A stretch of DNA of 64,000 nucleotides from Sedimentisphaerales bacterium (GTDB taxonomy: Bacteria; Planctomycetota; Phycisphaerae; Sedimentisphaerales; SG8-4): the NCBI GenBank assembly GCA_016928975.1, contig JAFGJR010000006.1:1-64000 (forward strand), given 5' to 3'. Every line of letters begins with the position of its first letter. Within the stretch, counting starts at the first letter, position 1. Position numbers and translations under genes: made by a program. The notes beneath the pieces are model-generated. The model was not told the DNA's origin, did not search any database, and saw only the letters and a program-made list of their open reading frames with translations. Shown one piece after another: positions 18,301 through 31,920 of the stretch.

Positions 18301-19149
18301 GGCGACGAGCTTCCCAGCGGCGTGCTGCAGATGGCCAAGGTATACGTGGCGATCAAGCGGACGCTGTCCATCGGCGACAAGATGGCCGGCCGGCATGGAA
18401 ACAAGGGCGTCATCGCCAAGATCATGCCGGAAGAGGACATGCCGTTCCTGGAGGACGGCACACCGATTGACATCCTGCTCAATCCGCTGGGCGTGCCCAG
18501 CCGTATGAATGTCGGCCAGATCCTGGAGACCCATCTGGGTTGGGTGGCGAAGGTGCTCGGCTTCAACGCCGTCACGCCGGTCTTCGACGGAGCTACCGAA
18601 AAAGACATCCAGCAGCTCACCGAAGAGGCGAATGCGCAGATGAAGAAGCGCCAGGTGGAGCTGAACAAGCGGGGCGAGGCGCCGGGCAAGGATGAGTTTT
18701 TCGTCAACGTGCCAAAGACGCTCAAGACACAGCTCTACGACGGGAGGACCGGCGAGCCGTTCGATCAGAAGGCCACCATTGGCTACCTCTATATGATGAA
18801 GCTCCATCACCTGGTGGATGACAAGATCCACGCCAGGGCGACCGGCCCGTACAGTCTGATCACGCAGCAGCCGCTGGGCGGCAAGGCGCGTACCGGCGGT
18901 CAGCGCTTCGGCGAGATGGAGGTGTGGGCCCTCGAAGGGTACGGCGCCGCGTACACCCTTCAGGAGATGCTCACGGTCAAGAGCGATGACGTGGAGGGTC
19001 GAACGAAGATTTATGAATCGATGGTCAAAGGTCAGAACACGCTGGAGGCAGGCACACCGCTGTCCTTCGACGTGTTGTGCAACGAGATCCGTGGGTTGGG
19101 CTTGAATATCCAACTCGAGAAGAAAAGGCTTGGACGGACCGCTCTGTGA
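15391..19149 (+). CDS. rpoB: RNA polymerase beta subunit
   Basis: A 1252-residue beta subunit. The rifampicin region reads [20 protein letters not shown] and onward through [39 protein letters not shown], near the C-terminal third, is part of the catalytic core, and the C-terminal clamp includes [19 protein letters not shown]. The rifampicin-contact segment has Asn-Ala where Asn-Pro is common. It forms a transcription unit with rpoC, 43 bases downstream. Confidence 0.98.
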   Translation: MVAQTVRNFGRTQDGVDIPDLVAVQRVSYDRFLQMDVPPTKRADAGLEALFREIFPIESYDKKMLLEYLYYELEKPHYTPLECKQLRLTYAYPLKIHCRLRSESGSDLAEQAIYLGEMPVMIGGGEFIVNGAVRVIVSQLHRSPGVDFLIESKEGDRVLHGGRIIPERGSWIEIGVTQKDILVVKIDQSSKIPATVFLRAINPEYGTTDAILRLFYTPKTVSANKLTPEMWAASPIVDTTTGEILVDAACQIGDKVSVIQQSDIKKIEVIEPVRDAIIMNTLGEDDCENHDQALLKFYMRLRPGNPPNQEKAQTFFAEKFFDANRYRLGRVGRFRLNRKFGQSVDENEMTLRPEDFLNTMKYMLALRNNEGEVDDIDHLGNRRLRTIDELAADEIRKGLLKLRRTAQERMSIKREATEAPRVADLINSKSVASSINYFFGRGELSQVVDQTNALSQLTHERRLSALGPGGLNRRRAGFEVRDVHISHYGRICPIETPEGTNIGLISSLAIFTTIDEYGFLLSPYRKVKNGKATDDIQYLRADEEMRAVFAPPSAVDPDTHKIYENVVLARKSGELAQTTRDEVDYVDVSPKQIVGVSASLIPFLEHDDANRALMGSNMQRQAVPLLRTEAPLVGTGMEEVVGRNSSMVVRTHSGGTVTAVDATHIVVNHTDEYKLDKFIGLNERTCLNQTPIVKLGEKVKAGQIIADGGGTSHGVLALGRNVLAAFVSFDGFNFEDAIIVSEKLVKDDSFTSIHIDEFTAEVRETRLGKEEFTRDIPNVSEKALRNLDDQGIVREGTRVCPGDILVGKVVPKSKVELTPEEKLLHAIFGRAGEDVKNDSLELPSGYEGVVIKTELFTRRGAGGDDQKKTLADEVKKFEAEIKTRECTIFRQMTEAIHKSFEVNIVDPSTRQKVGASEDDEVIYEQIENFDIKWVKPASAREDVQKLVSKFWARITELEEDKARRIERMKHGDELPSGVLQMAKVYVAIKRTLSIGDKMAGRHGNKGVIAKIMPEEDMPFLEDGTPIDILLNPLGVPSRMNVGQILETHLGWVAKVLGFNAVTPVFDGATEKDIQQLTEEANAQMKKRQVELNKRGEAPGKDEFFVNVPKTLKTQLYDGRTGEPFDQKATIGYLYMMKLHHLVDDKIHARATGPYSLITQQPLGGKARTGGQRFGEMEVWALEGYGAAYTLQEMLTVKSDDVEGRTKIYESMVKGQNTLEAGTPLSFDVLCNEIRGLGLNIQLEKKRLGRTAL

Positions 19150-19192
19150 ATTTGATTATCGAGTTCCGTAATAGGTAGTTAGGGGGCTTTCA

Positions 19193-23572
<4,380 letters not shown>

Positions 23573-23601
23573 TCTACTACGGTTCAAAGTGAGATGGGTA
23601 T

Positions 23602-23973
23602 ATGCCGACAATCAATCAGTTAGTCAGGAAGCCACGAGCCAGGTCTAAAGGCAAGAAACGTGTCTCGGATATCAGCGGCTCGCCTCAGAAGCGAGGTGTG
23701 TGCTTGATCGTCCGGACGCAGACGCCCAAGAAGCCCAACTCCGCTCTGCGAAAGGTCGCGCGTGTCCGGCTCACCAACGGCAAGGAGGTGACCGCGTACA
23801 TTCCCGGCATCGACCACAATTTGCAGGAGCACAGTACCGTGCTCATTCGCGGCGGGCGCGTGAGAGACTTGCCTGGCGTGCGCTACCACATCGTTCGTGG
23901 CGTCCTGGATTGTGCCGGCGTTGCCAACCGGAAACGAGGCAGGAGCAAGTACGGCGCCAAGAGAGCCAAATAG
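23602..23973 (+). CDS. rpsL: Ribosomal protein S12
   Basis: A 123-residue decoding-centre protein. It contains [20 protein letters not shown], with the Lys that becomes Arg in streptomycin resistance, and [16 protein letters not shown]. The Lys is present, so no resistance change is seen at that position. It lies 29 bases after rpoC and leads the str cluster. Confidence 0.97.
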   Translation: MPTINQLVRKPRARSKGKKRVSDISGSPQKRGVCLIVRTQTPKKPNSALRKVARVRLTNGKEVTAYIPGIDHNLQEHSTVLIRGGRVRDLPGVRYHIVRGVLDCAGVANRKRGRSKYGAKRAK

Positions 23974-24027
23974 TCGCTCGACGCATGCAAAGAGAGCCGC
24001 GAGAGTTTTGAGGCGATAGAGAGTCTT

Positions 24028-24501
24028 ATGGCCAAGAAGTTCACAGCTTCCACGGACCAGTTGGGTCCGGACCCGAAATTCAATAGCAAGCTGGTTTCCA
24101 AGTTCATCAACTGCATGATGTGGGCCGGCAAGAAGAATACCGCCCAGAGCACGTTCTATGATGCGATGGAGATCGTCGCGAGCAAGATCAAGGATGTGCC
24201 CCCACTGGAGATCTTTGAGACGGCGATCAACAACGTCAAGCCGATGCTCGAGGTCCGAAGCAAGCGCGTCGGCGGTGCGAGCTACCAGGTACCGATGCAG
24301 GTCGGCCCCAAGCGCCAGCAGTCCCTGGCGTTTCGTTGGATTCTCCTATCGGCCAGAGGCAAGAAGGGTAAGCCCATGTCGGAGCGGCTGGCCGGCGAGC
24401 TCCTCGACGCCTACAACAAACAGGGCGGGGCCATGACGACGCGGGAGAACGTGCATCGTATGGCCGAGGCGAACAAGGCGTTCGCCCACTTTGCGTGGTA
24501 G
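24028..24501 (+). CDS. rpsG: Ribosomal protein S7
   Basis: A 157-residue primary 16S-binding protein of the 30S head, with [21 protein letters not shown] and the C-terminal [20 protein letters not shown]. It ends just before an intrinsic terminator, which separates it from fusA. Confidence 0.97.
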   Translation: MAKKFTASTDQLGPDPKFNSKLVSKFINCMMWAGKKNTAQSTFYDAMEIVASKIKDVPPLEIFETAINNVKPMLEVRSKRVGGASYQVPMQVGPKRQQSLAFRWILLSARGKKGKPMSERLAGELLDAYNKQGGAMTTRENVHRMAEANKAFAHFAW

Positions 24502-24515
24502 CAGTCTGAGATTAC

Positions 24516-24557
24516 ACTGCCACGGCGACCTCAAAGGGGCCCGTGGCAGTTTTTTTA
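24516..24557 (+). terminator. Intrinsic terminator between rpsG and fusA
   Basis: A perfect 10-bp stem, ACTGCCACGG (24516-24525) with CCGTGGCAGT (24541-24550), has a 15-base loop and is followed by seven T residues. It should end, or attenuate, transcription from the rpoBC-rpsL-rpsG unit. Confidence 0.88.
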
Positions 24558-24642
24558 TGCATGGACTGAATCGGACGAGAAGGAGCAAAGGGGAGCCAGT
24601 CGAGGCACTAAGGAGGTTGGCAGGGGCAGTGATGCTTGGAAA

Positions 24643-26715
24643 ATGGTGGATTTAGAGAACATACGTAACATTGGTATTATGGCGCACATTGACGCAGGCA
24701 AAACCACGGTCAGTGAGCGCATCCTTTATTATACGGGTAGGACGTACAAGATGGGGGAGGTCCACGAAGGCACCGCGGTGATGGACTATCTGGAGGAGGA
24801 GCAACGGCGCGGTATTACGATCACCTCGGCCGCAACCAAGTGCCCGTGGAAGGGCTTTGAGATCAACCTCATCGATACTCCTGGCCACATCGATTTCACA
24901 GCCGAAGTGGAGAGGTCGTTGAGGGTCCTGGACGGTGCGATAGCCGTTTTCGATGCCAGTGAAGGAGTCCAGGCCCAAAGCGAAACCGTCTGGCGACAAG
25001 GTCAGAAATACGGCCTGCCATGCCTGTGTTTCATCAACAAGATGGACAAGACCGGGGCTGACTTCGAGATGAGTGTCCAGAGTATCCACGACAAGTTGCT
25101 GGCCAGCCCCGTCTGCGTGGAAATTCCTATCGGCGCGGAGGATTCCTTCGCCGGGATCATCGATGTGATCACCATGAGAGCGGTCTTCTATGAGACCGAG
25201 ACCATGGGAGCCAAGTTCCATGAGGCGGACATCCCCAGTGAACTGATGGAGAAAGCGCAGAATTATCGGGCCAAGATGATCGAACTGGTGGCCGAATATG
25301 ACGACGAGCTGATGGACGCGTTCATCCATGATCGGACACCCAGCGAGCAGTCGATCCGCAGGGCCATTCGCAGGGGCACACTGGAGAACCGGGTCAACCC
25401 GTTGTTCGTGGGCTCGGCGCTGAAGTACGTTGGCATACAGCGGCTCCTGGATGGAGTCGTGGGGTATTTCCCGTCTCCGCTGGACAAGCCGGCCCTGGTC
25501 GCCCACAAGGTCGATGATAAGAGCAAGGAGATCAGCGTGACCTGCGATCCAGGTGCGAGCCTGGTTGCACTGGCATTCAAGATCATAGGGGACGCGCACG
25601 GCGACCTGTATTTTCTCCGTATCTATCAAGGGACGTTGAAGACGGGCAGCCGGGTTCTGAACTCCAGTCGCGACAAGCGTGAGAACATCATGCGCGTCTT
25701 CGAGATGCACGCCAACGAGCGAAAGATTCTGGAATCTGCCCGGGCGGGTGAGATTGTGGCGGTGATCGGTCCCAGGTCTACACTGACGGGCGATACTCTC
25801 TGCGATCCGAAGAAGCCCATGGTGTTGCCCAGCATCACATTTCCACAGACGGTCATTACGATGTCTATAGAGCCGCGGACGGCGGCGGAGAGGACCAAAC
25901 TGACGGACGCGCTGGAGGCCTTGCGGCGGGAAGACCCGACCTTCGGCTATAGGACCGATAAAGAGACTGGACAGACGATTATCAGCGGCATGGGGGAGCT
26001 GCACCTGGAGATCTTGCAGCACAAGCTGGTTAGAGAGAAGAAGGTCGATGTTCGGGTGGGCAAGCCACGAGTCGCCTACAAGGAGACCATCACCCAGATC
26101 GCTCGGGCGGAAGGCAGATTCGTCCACCAGAGCGGCGGGCGCGGCCAGTACGGCCATGCGATTCTGGAAGTCGGGCCGCTCGTCGCGCCGGACGGTCATT
26201 GGGAATCCAGGATCGACTTCGTGGATGAGGCTCCCCCTGCTGAAGTTCCGCACGAGTATGTAGGCGCTGTGGAGAGGGGCGTACGGGAGGCTACCGGCAA
26301 CGGCGTGCTGGCGGGCTACCCGGTGATCGGGGTGAGGGCGAGGCTTGTCGGCGGGTCGCACCATTCCGTAGATTCGTCGGAATTGGCCTACGAGCAAGCC
26401 GGCGCGTTTGCCTTCGAAAAGGCTTTGAAGCAGGCCGGGCCAGTTCTTCTGGAGCCGGTGATGCGGGTCCAGGCCGTAGTACCCGACTCCGCTTTTGGCG
26501 CCGTCCAAGCCGATTTGCTGTCCCGACGTGGGCTGATTACCGATTGTCGCGTTCACGGAAATATGCGAGTGGTGGACGCGAAGGTGCCGCTGGTCGAGCT
26601 TTTCGGCTATTCAAGCGATATTCGGAGCCTCACGGCGGGCCGGGGGACCTTCACGATGGAGCCTCTGGCCTATGAAAGAGTGCCCGATCAGGTGGCTAAG
26701 GATGTCATCCTCTAA
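24643..26715 (+). CDS. fusA: Elongation factor G
   Basis: A 690-residue translocation GTPase. G1 is AHIDAGKTT, the switch I is EEEQRRGITITSAATK (an intact RGITI, unlike EF-Tu here), G3 is DTPGHIDF and G4 is INKMDK. Domain IV includes ESRIDFVDEAPPAEVPHEYVG and domain V is complete. The ATG at 24643 has only a weak GGA close by. The perfect AAGGAGG at 24610-24616 is 26 bases upstream, with no in-frame start between them, so initiation may be inefficient or regulated. An intrinsic terminator lies just upstream, so fusA likely depends on read-through or its own promoter. Confidence 0.96.
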   Translation: MVDLENIRNIGIMAHIDAGKTTVSERILYYTGRTYKMGEVHEGTAVMDYLEEEQRRGITITSAATKCPWKGFEINLIDTPGHIDFTAEVERSLRVLDGAIAVFDASEGVQAQSETVWRQGQKYGLPCLCFINKMDKTGADFEMSVQSIHDKLLASPVCVEIPIGAEDSFAGIIDVITMRAVFYETETMGAKFHEADIPSELMEKAQNYRAKMIELVAEYDDELMDAFIHDRTPSEQSIRRAIRRGTLENRVNPLFVGSALKYVGIQRLLDGVVGYFPSPLDKPALVAHKVDDKSKEISVTCDPGASLVALAFKIIGDAHGDLYFLRIYQGTLKTGSRVLNSSRDKRENIMRVFEMHANERKILESARAGEIVAVIGPRSTLTGDTLCDPKKPMVLPSITFPQTVITMSIEPRTAAERTKLTDALEALRREDPTFGYRTDKETGQTIISGMGELHLEILQHKLVREKKVDVRVGKPRVAYKETITQIARAEGRFVHQSGGRGQYGHAILEVGPLVAPDGHWESRIDFVDEAPPAEVPHEYVGAVERGVREATGNGVLAGYPVIGVRARLVGGSHHSVDSSELAYEQAGAFAFEKALKQAGPVLLEPVMRVQAVVPDSAFGAVQADLLSRRGLITDCRVHGNMRVVDAKVPLVELFGYSSDIRSLTAGRGTFTMEPLAYERVPDQVAKDVIL

Positions 26716-27214
26716 GGAAAACAACAAATCTCAGAATTTTTCTTAGATTTTTGCGTACGAGCTTGTTGACAGGAAATCGTCGCCATATTAAATTCAGGGT
26801 TTCTCGGCTGTAGCGAGCATGGCCATGGACGGCTGTGCGATACGTAGTTACGCTGTGGCATATCTGTGATTGCCATCACGGATGGCTCAAACAACGGGCG
26901 TTCTGTTGAATGTAAGGGTTTGGCAAAGCTGCTGAAAGCTTTGCGAGTCTCACGTGGACTTGGTGAACCCTGTGCACTAAGGAAGGCTGTTCAAGCAGTT
27001 GGCACCGCCGCAGGTTCCGGCGGGAACGCCGGGTTGATAACAGAAGCCCTTCCTGCCCTTGTTCAAATGAGTGGTTTCAGCGAGGCCAGAGACTATCTGT
27101 CTCGCAGGGAGCCGCCAGTGGTGTACGAGTCGTGTGATTTTGTTGGAGCTTGTGCCCGGGTACGGTCAGTAAGGTAGTGCCGGAGCACTTCAAGGGGTAG
27201 TCCAAAGGGGCGTT
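26716..27214 (+). other. Long structured leader before the S10 operon
   Basis: No convincing gene lies in these 499 bases. A promoter-like pair is at 26766-26794, and the transcript would then carry a leader of about 415 bases. The leader has perfect hairpins at 26923-26944 (GCAAAGC/GCTTTGC), 27017-27032 (CCGGCG-GGAA-CGCCGG, a GNRA tetraloop) and 27177-27188 (GTGC-CGGA-GCAC). S10 operons are often controlled by L4 binding to the leader, but I do not recognise the known L4 leader fold here. An open frame at 26866-27177 (103 codons) has mixed third positions, unlike the GC-rich neighbours, and I do not call it. Confidence 0.6.
26766..26794 (+). promoter_or_regulatory. Promoter of the S10 operon
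   Basis: A perfect TTGACA (26766-26771) is followed after 17 bases by TAAATT (26789-26794), in an AT-rich pocket just after fusA. Confidence 0.65.
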
Positions 27215-27529
27215 ATGGCTGCCGAAAGCGAAAGAATACGGATCAGGATGGAGGCGTACGACCATCGGAGCCTCGATGCCTCCGCCAAGGAGATCGTAGA
27301 GCATGCTCGCCGCACGAATGCGCGGGTAAGCGGCCCGGTGCCGTTGCCGACGCGAATTGAGCGGTACACGGTTTTGCGGAGTCCTCATATCGATAAGAAG
27401 TCACGCGAGCAGTTCGAGTTGCGTACGCACAAGCGGCTTATCGACATCCACGAGGCAAACGCCAGGACAGCCGAGGTGCTGAACCGCCTGGTGGTCCCCG
27501 CGGGTGTCTTCGTGAAGATTAAAGCGTAG
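27215..27529 (+). CDS. rpsJ: Ribosomal protein S10 (NusE)
   Basis: A 104-residue protein of the 30S head that also pairs with NusB and NusG in antitermination. Typical motifs are [40 protein letters not shown] and [18 protein letters not shown]. It opens the S10 operon after the long leader; AAGGGGC precedes the ATG. Confidence 0.97.
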   Translation: MAAESERIRIRMEAYDHRSLDASAKEIVEHARRTNARVSGPVPLPTRIERYTVLRSPHIDKKSREQFELRTHKRLIDIHEANARTAEVLNRLVVPAGVFVKIKA

Positions 27530-27548
27530 TAGCTAAGGGCATCCGGTT

Positions 27549-28214
27549 ATGGCGATGTTGCTTGGGAAGAAAGTGGGAATGACGCGGGTCTATGACGAGG
27601 CGGGGCGTCTGGTACCGGTGACGGTCATTCAAGCCGGCCCGTGCACGGTCACCCAGGTCAAGACCGGCAAGATGGACGGCTACAGTGCCATCCAGATGGG
27701 TTTTGAGGATTCGAAGTCCTCCCGGTGCACGCAGCCACAAGTCGGCCATGCCCGGAAGGCCAATACGCATCCGAAGAGATTCGTGAGGGAATGGCGTTTG
27801 CCCGACGCCTCCGGGCCCAAGTACAACCTGGGCGATTCGATCACCGTGGGGGTTTTCGCGGAGACGAAGCTGGTGGACGTGTTGGGCACGAGCAAGGGCA
27901 AGGGTTTCGCGGGACCGATGAAGCGCCACGGCTTCAAAGGCTTCCCGGCGTCGCACGGCACCGAGCGAAAGCACCGTGCTCCCGGCTCGATCTGTGCCTA
28001 TGCCCAGAACTCCGGCATGGGGGGCGCCCTGAAGAAGGGCAAGAAGATGGGCGGGCAGATGGGCAACTGCCGGGTCACGAGCAAGAACCACGTTCTGGTG
28101 GCCGTCGATCAGGAAAACAATCTTCTGGTGGTCAAGGGGACCGTTCCGGGCCCGGCTGGCGGGTACTGTGTGGTGAAAACAGCCGGGAGTCTTGGTACGC
28201 CGAGTGGAACCTGA
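27549..28214 (+). CDS. rplC: Ribosomal protein L3
   Basis: A 221-residue protein that begins MAMLLGKKVGMTRVYDEAGR and contains GTSKGKGFAGPMKRHGFKG and SHGTERKHRAPGSICAYAQN, which reach towards the peptidyl-transferase centre. It is an early assembly protein of the 50S. It ends immediately (one base) before rplD. Confidence 0.97.
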   Translation: MAMLLGKKVGMTRVYDEAGRLVPVTVIQAGPCTVTQVKTGKMDGYSAIQMGFEDSKSSRCTQPQVGHARKANTHPKRFVREWRLPDASGPKYNLGDSITVGVFAETKLVDVLGTSKGKGFAGPMKRHGFKGFPASHGTERKHRAPGSICAYAQNSGMGGALKKGKKMGGQMGNCRVTSKNHVLVAVDQENNLLVVKGTVPGPAGGYCVVKTAGSLGTPSGT

Positions 28215-28215
28215 C

Positions 28216-28869
28216 ATGATTGAGTTGACTGTATACAATACGAGCGGGCAGCAGGTGGACACGATTCGCGTTGATGAGTCGGTCCTGGGTGGCTGCATCC
28301 GGTACGCCCTGCTCAAGCAGGCGATTGTGATGTACCACGCCAACAAACGGGTCGGGACGGTCAAGACGAGGAGCAGGGGCGTCGTTGCGGGCTCGACGAA
28401 GAAGATCTACCGGCAGAAGGGGACAGGCTATGCCCGGGCGGGCACTCGCAGGACCGGCAAGCGCGTCGGTGGCGGTATGATCTTCGCCAAGACGCCGCGG
28501 GACTTCAGCCAGCGCATGCCCCGCAAGCAGAAACGCCTGGCCCGGGATTCTGCGGTCCTTGCCAAGCTGCGCGGCAACAAGGTCACCGTCGTGGACAGCC
28601 TGGCTTTCGAGAAACCGCGGACGAAAGACTTCACGGGCGTGCTGAAGAACCTGAAGATCGACCGAAGCTGCGTGGTTGCCGTCAGCAGCTACGACGAGAA
28701 TATCCGCAAGTCGGCACGTAACGTCCAAAAGGTTGCGGTGCTGCCCGTGGCAGATCTGAATGCGGCGGATATCCTCAACCATCAGCAGATGCTCTTCACG
28801 AAGGACGCGCTGATGCTGTTCATGGACCGGACCTCCGGGGACACGGACCAGGAGAAGGCAACGGCGTAG
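28216..28869 (+). CDS. rplD: Ribosomal protein L4
   Basis: A 217-residue protein lining the peptide exit tunnel. The extended loop is RSRGVVAGSTKKIYRQKGTG followed by YARAGTRRTGKRVGGGMIF, and the globular domain ends in the usual place with a short acidic tail. L4 is also the autorepressor of S10 operons in some bacteria, relevant to the long leader upstream of rpsJ. The ATG at 28216 follows rplC by one base; an in-frame start at 28192 lies inside rplC and is not needed. Confidence 0.96.
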   Translation: MIELTVYNTSGQQVDTIRVDESVLGGCIRYALLKQAIVMYHANKRVGTVKTRSRGVVAGSTKKIYRQKGTGYARAGTRRTGKRVGGGMIFAKTPRDFSQRMPRKQKRLARDSAVLAKLRGNKVTVVDSLAFEKPRTKDFTGVLKNLKIDRSCVVAVSSYDENIRKSARNVQKVAVLPVADLNAADILNHQQMLFTKDALMLFMDRTSGDTDQEKATA

Positions 28870-28917
28870 AGCGCCAGCAGGGCAGATTGTCAATCGACGT
28901 TTTGAACCGAGCTTTCG

Positions 28918-29196
28918 ATGGATGACTTCAACGTAATCATTCGGCCGCTGATCACCGAGCAAGGCATGCACTTTGCCAACGTCAAAGGTGCATACTCGTT
29001 CCAGGTGAACAAGAAGGCGAACAAGGCGGAAATCAAGAGGGCCGTGGAGAAGATCTACGGTGTCAAAGTGGAGAAAGTGCGCACGGCAAACCATAAGGGC
29101 AAGCGCCGTCGCAAGGGCAGGACCTATGGCATGACCTCGAGCTGGAAGAAGGCCGTAGTGTATCTGGAGCCGGAGTTTCACATCGATCTGTTCTAA
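28918..29196 (+). CDS. rplW: Ribosomal protein L23
   Basis: A 92-residue protein at the tunnel exit where trigger factor and SRP dock. It opens MDDFNVIIRPLITEQGMHF and contains SFQVNKKANKAEIKRAVEKI and the basic loop KGKRRRKGRTYG. Confidence 0.96.
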   Translation: MDDFNVIIRPLITEQGMHFANVKGAYSFQVNKKANKAEIKRAVEKIYGVKVEKVRTANHKGKRRRKGRTYGMTSSWKKAVVYLEPEFHIDLF

Positions 29197-29226
29197 TGGA
29201 GCGGATCCGCAGAAAGAGATAGCCGT

Positions 29227-30078
29227 ATGGGTATTCGACTTTACAAACCGACGAGTCCGGGACGGCGGGCGGGCTCCGTGAACGACTACGCGGAACTGAC
29301 GACTGACACCCCCGAGAAGAGCCTCTGTATAAGGCTCGGCAAATCCGGCGGCAGAAACCACAGTGGAAAGACCACGTCGCGGTTTCGCGGCGGCGGATCT
29401 CGGAAGATCTATCGCATCATTGACTTCAAGCGGAACAAAGACGGGGTCCCCGCGAAGGTGGCGACCGTCGAGTACGATCCGAACAGGAGTTCGTACATCT
29501 CCCTGCTCGAATACAGTGACGGCGAGAAGCGGTACATCCTGACGCCGATGGGCATCACGGTTGGCGACGTGCTCGAAAGCGGCGTCACGTGCGAGCCCAA
29601 GCCCGGCAACTGCATGCCCCTGGCGTCGATCCCCACCAGCCTGGAAGTGCACAATGTCGAGCTGACGGCCGGCCAGGGGGGCAAGCTCGTTCGCGGCGCC
29701 GGCAGCTCCGCACGGATCATGGCCAAGGAGGGCGACTGGGTGACTCTGGTGATGCCCAGCGGTGAGATGCGCACGGTGCGCAAGGAATGCCGCGCCACGA
29801 TCGGCCGGCTGAGCAATCCCGATCACCAGAACATCAGCATCGGCAAGGCCGGACGAAAGCGCCATTATGGCTGGAGGCCGCACGTGCGAGGCAAGGCCCA
29901 GAACCCCGTCGACCACCCCCTGGGTGGCGGCGAAGGGCGATCCAACGGGGGGCGCCATCCTTGCTCTCCGACCGGCGTGCTCGCCAAGGGTGGGAAGACC
30001 AGGAACCCTCGCAAGGTGAGCAATGCCAGGATCATCCGGCGGCGAAGAAACAAGCGACAAGGCCAGTTAGTGCTCTAA
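29227..30078 (+). CDS. rplB: Ribosomal protein L2
   Basis: A 283-residue 23S rRNA-binding protein required for subunit joining and peptidyl transfer. It carries GRNHSGKTTSRFRGGGSRK near the N-terminus and NPVDHPLGGGEGRSNGGRHP near the C-terminus. The functional Asp-His of NPVDH is kept, but the His two positions later in the common DHPHGGGEG is Leu here. It precedes rpsS by 69 bases. Confidence 0.97.
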   Translation: MGIRLYKPTSPGRRAGSVNDYAELTTDTPEKSLCIRLGKSGGRNHSGKTTSRFRGGGSRKIYRIIDFKRNKDGVPAKVATVEYDPNRSSYISLLEYSDGEKRYILTPMGITVGDVLESGVTCEPKPGNCMPLASIPTSLEVHNVELTAGQGGKLVRGAGSSARIMAKEGDWVTLVMPSGEMRTVRKECRATIGRLSNPDHQNISIGKAGRKRHYGWRPHVRGKAQNPVDHPLGGGEGRSNGGRHPCSPTGVLAKGGKTRNPRKVSNARIIRRRRNKRQGQLVL

Positions 30079-30147
30079 TACGGCACCGGAATATCGGAGA
30101 ATCGCAAGACGCTTCAGTGAAGCTGTGGATTTGAGAAGAGACAGGAA

Positions 30148-30420
30148 ATGGGAAGATCTCTCAAGAAAGGACCGTTCGTCGACCAGAAGCTCCTTACCAA
30201 GGTGAATCGGCAAGTGAGCACTGGCACACGCGACCCCATCAAGACGTGGTCGCGCAGATGCACGATCGTTCCGGAGTTCGTCGGCTTTACCTTCATGGTC
30301 CATAACGGCAAGATGTTTCACAAAGTCTTCGTGACCGAGGATATGGTGGGACACAAGCTTGGTGAGTTTTCGCTGACGCGGACGTTCCGGGGACATTCGA
30401 GTAAGAAGCTCAAGGTGTAA
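30148..30420 (+). CDS. rpsS: Ribosomal protein S19
   Basis: A 90-residue 30S head protein starting [19 protein letters not shown] and ending in the [17 protein letters not shown] tail. RSCTI-type contacts appear as [20 protein letters not shown]. Confidence 0.97.
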   Translation: MGRSLKKGPFVDQKLLTKVNRQVSTGTRDPIKTWSRRCTIVPEFVGFTFMVHNGKMFHKVFVTEDMVGHKLGEFSLTRTFRGHSSKKLKV

Positions 30421-30470
30421 GGCCTGTACTCGAGTTGGCGGCCACGTCCGCTGAAGACGGGATATCAGAT

Positions 30471-31019
30471 ATGCTTAGCCCTGTGAAACTGAAGAGTGTA
30501 TCCAAACGACAAGGGGTGACGACGGAGCAGTTGGCGCGCGGACTGGTCCGGGGCGGCCTGGACATGAAAGAGGCGACCGGGGCCGTGAAGAATTGGCAGC
30601 GGGGCCTGATGAGGCCGTTGCCGCATGGCGAGGATGTGCGTCGGCTCGCCGAGGCGTTGTCCGTCGAGGCCAATGAGATCGCCGCCTGGCATTCCTCCTA
30701 CAGGTATGCTCCCCAGTCGGCCCGCAAGGTGCGGCTGGTCACGCAGTTGATCCAGGGCTGCCAGGTGCAGAAGGCGCTGGACCTTCTGAAGTTCACGCGC
30801 AAACGCGCCGCCACTATGGTGGACCAGACGTTGAAGGCCGCGGTTGCGAACGCTGATGAACAGCAGGCGGATGTGGAAAGGCTCTACGTCCTTGAGGCGC
30901 GCGTCGATGAAGCGGGCATCCGGGTCGGCACCAAGCGATGGATCCCAAAGGACCGCGGTCGTGCTCATCCGATCCGCAAGAGGGCGTGCCATATACACAT
31001 AACAGTGACGCAAAAGTAA
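30471..31019 (+). CDS. rplV: Ribosomal protein L22 with an N-terminal XRE-like helix-turn-helix domain
   Basis: The C-terminal half (residues about 74-182, HSSYRYAPQSARKVRLVTQL to ACHIHITVTQK) is L22, the tunnel protein whose loop lies at the constriction. Normal L22 is about 110 residues and begins close to that point. Here 73 extra residues precede it: TTEQLARGLVRGGLDMKEAT, then VKNWQRGLMRPLPHGEDVRR and LAEALSVEANEIAAW. Their spacing (LA..., W.RG..P, LAEAL.V...I) is that of an XRE/Cro-type helix-turn-helix. The ATG at 30471 is used; starting at the L22 core instead would leave the extension unexplained, and it has coding-like codons. It may bind rRNA or nucleic acid; function inferred only. 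Confidence 0.9.
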   Translation: MLSPVKLKSVSKRQGVTTEQLARGLVRGGLDMKEATGAVKNWQRGLMRPLPHGEDVRRLAEALSVEANEIAAWHSSYRYAPQSARKVRLVTQLIQGCQVQKALDLLKFTRKRAATMVDQTLKAAVANADEQQADVERLYVLEARVDEAGIRVGTKRWIPKDRGRAHPIRKRACHIHITVTQK

Positions 31020-31055
31020 GAGGAACAACGAGGGTTGCACTGAGATATCTGGACT

Positions 31056-31877
31056 ATGGGTCAGAAAACATCGCCAATAGGCTTTCGAACGGGAATCACG
31101 TTGGGTTGGCAGAGCACATGGTTTGCCCCCAAGGCGAACTACGGCGACTTCCTGGTCGAGGACCAGAAGATTCGCAAGTACATCGACCGCCGATTCAACC
31201 GCCAGATGCCCAAGGGGGCTGTGGCGAAGGTGGAGATCATCCGGACGCGCAATGAAGTGAACGTGACGATGCACAGTGGTCGGCCCGGCGTGGTGATCGG
31301 CCCGCGAGGCGGCGAGGTGGATAAGGTCCGCGAGGAGCTGGAGGCTCTGACCGGTCGCAAGGTGACCGTGAACGTCATTGAGATCAAAGAACCGGACCTC
31401 AATGCCTCCTTGGTGGCCGAGGGCATCGCGGAGCAGCTTGGCAAACGGGCCTCGTTCCGACGCACGATGAAGCAGTTCTGTGAAGCGGCGATGAACGCCG
31501 GAGCCAAAGGCGTGAAGGTCATTTGCAGCGGACGTCTGGCGGGAGCGGAAATGGCCCGGCAGGAGACCCAGAAGATGGGTAGCATCCCGCTGCATACGCT
31601 TGATGCCGACGTCGATTATGCGACGGCGACCGCCCGTACGACGTACGGCGCGATCGGAATCAAGGTGTGGATTTACCGGGGCAAGTTCGGCGAGGAGATC
31701 GAGCGAACGGAGCGAAGGCAACGGCGCCGCCCGAGCCGGGGCCGACCGTATGGCCCGGGCGCGGAAGAGGGGACCGGCATGCCGGAACAGGCGCCCAGCG
31801 CGTCGGCAGGACCACGGCCGGAGGTTGGTAGTGGTCCGACGGCAGAGCCGTCGACCGGTTCCGGCGGACAGGTGTGA
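31056..31877 (+). CDS. rpsC: Ribosomal protein S3 with a low-complexity C-terminal tail
   Basis: A 273-residue S3. The N-terminal MGQKTSPIGFRTGITLGWQS, the KH domain GRPGVVIGPRGGEVDKVREE and the C-terminal MGSIPLHTLDADVDYATATA to VWIYRG are all normal. S3 lines the mRNA entry channel and forms part of the ribosomal helicase. After about residue 215 come about 55 extra residues, first arginine-rich then rich in Pro, Gly, Ser and Glu, probably disordered. Confidence 0.96.
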   Translation: MGQKTSPIGFRTGITLGWQSTWFAPKANYGDFLVEDQKIRKYIDRRFNRQMPKGAVAKVEIIRTRNEVNVTMHSGRPGVVIGPRGGEVDKVREELEALTGRKVTVNVIEIKEPDLNASLVAEGIAEQLGKRASFRRTMKQFCEAAMNAGAKGVKVICSGRLAGAEMARQETQKMGSIPLHTLDADVDYATATARTTYGAIGIKVWIYRGKFGEEIERTERRQRRRPSRGRPYGPGAEEGTGMPEQAPSASAGPRPEVGSGPTAEPSTGSGGQV

Positions 31878-31920
31878 AGTGCCCGAGCAAGTGGCAGTTT
31901 CGAGGTAGAGGTTTGAACCC

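Noticed and set aside
16906..19113. 735-codon open frame antisense to rpoB
   Set aside because: Same reason: a shadow of a strongly coding GC-rich gene.
24652..26556. 634-codon open frame antisense to fusA
   Set aside because: Shadow of EF-G; the sequence has no recognisable fold.
26866..27177. 103-codon frame in the S10 leader
   Set aside because: Starts with GTG without a ribosome site, has mixed third-codon bases unlike its neighbours, and overlaps several perfect hairpins; left as leader RNA, though conservation could change this.
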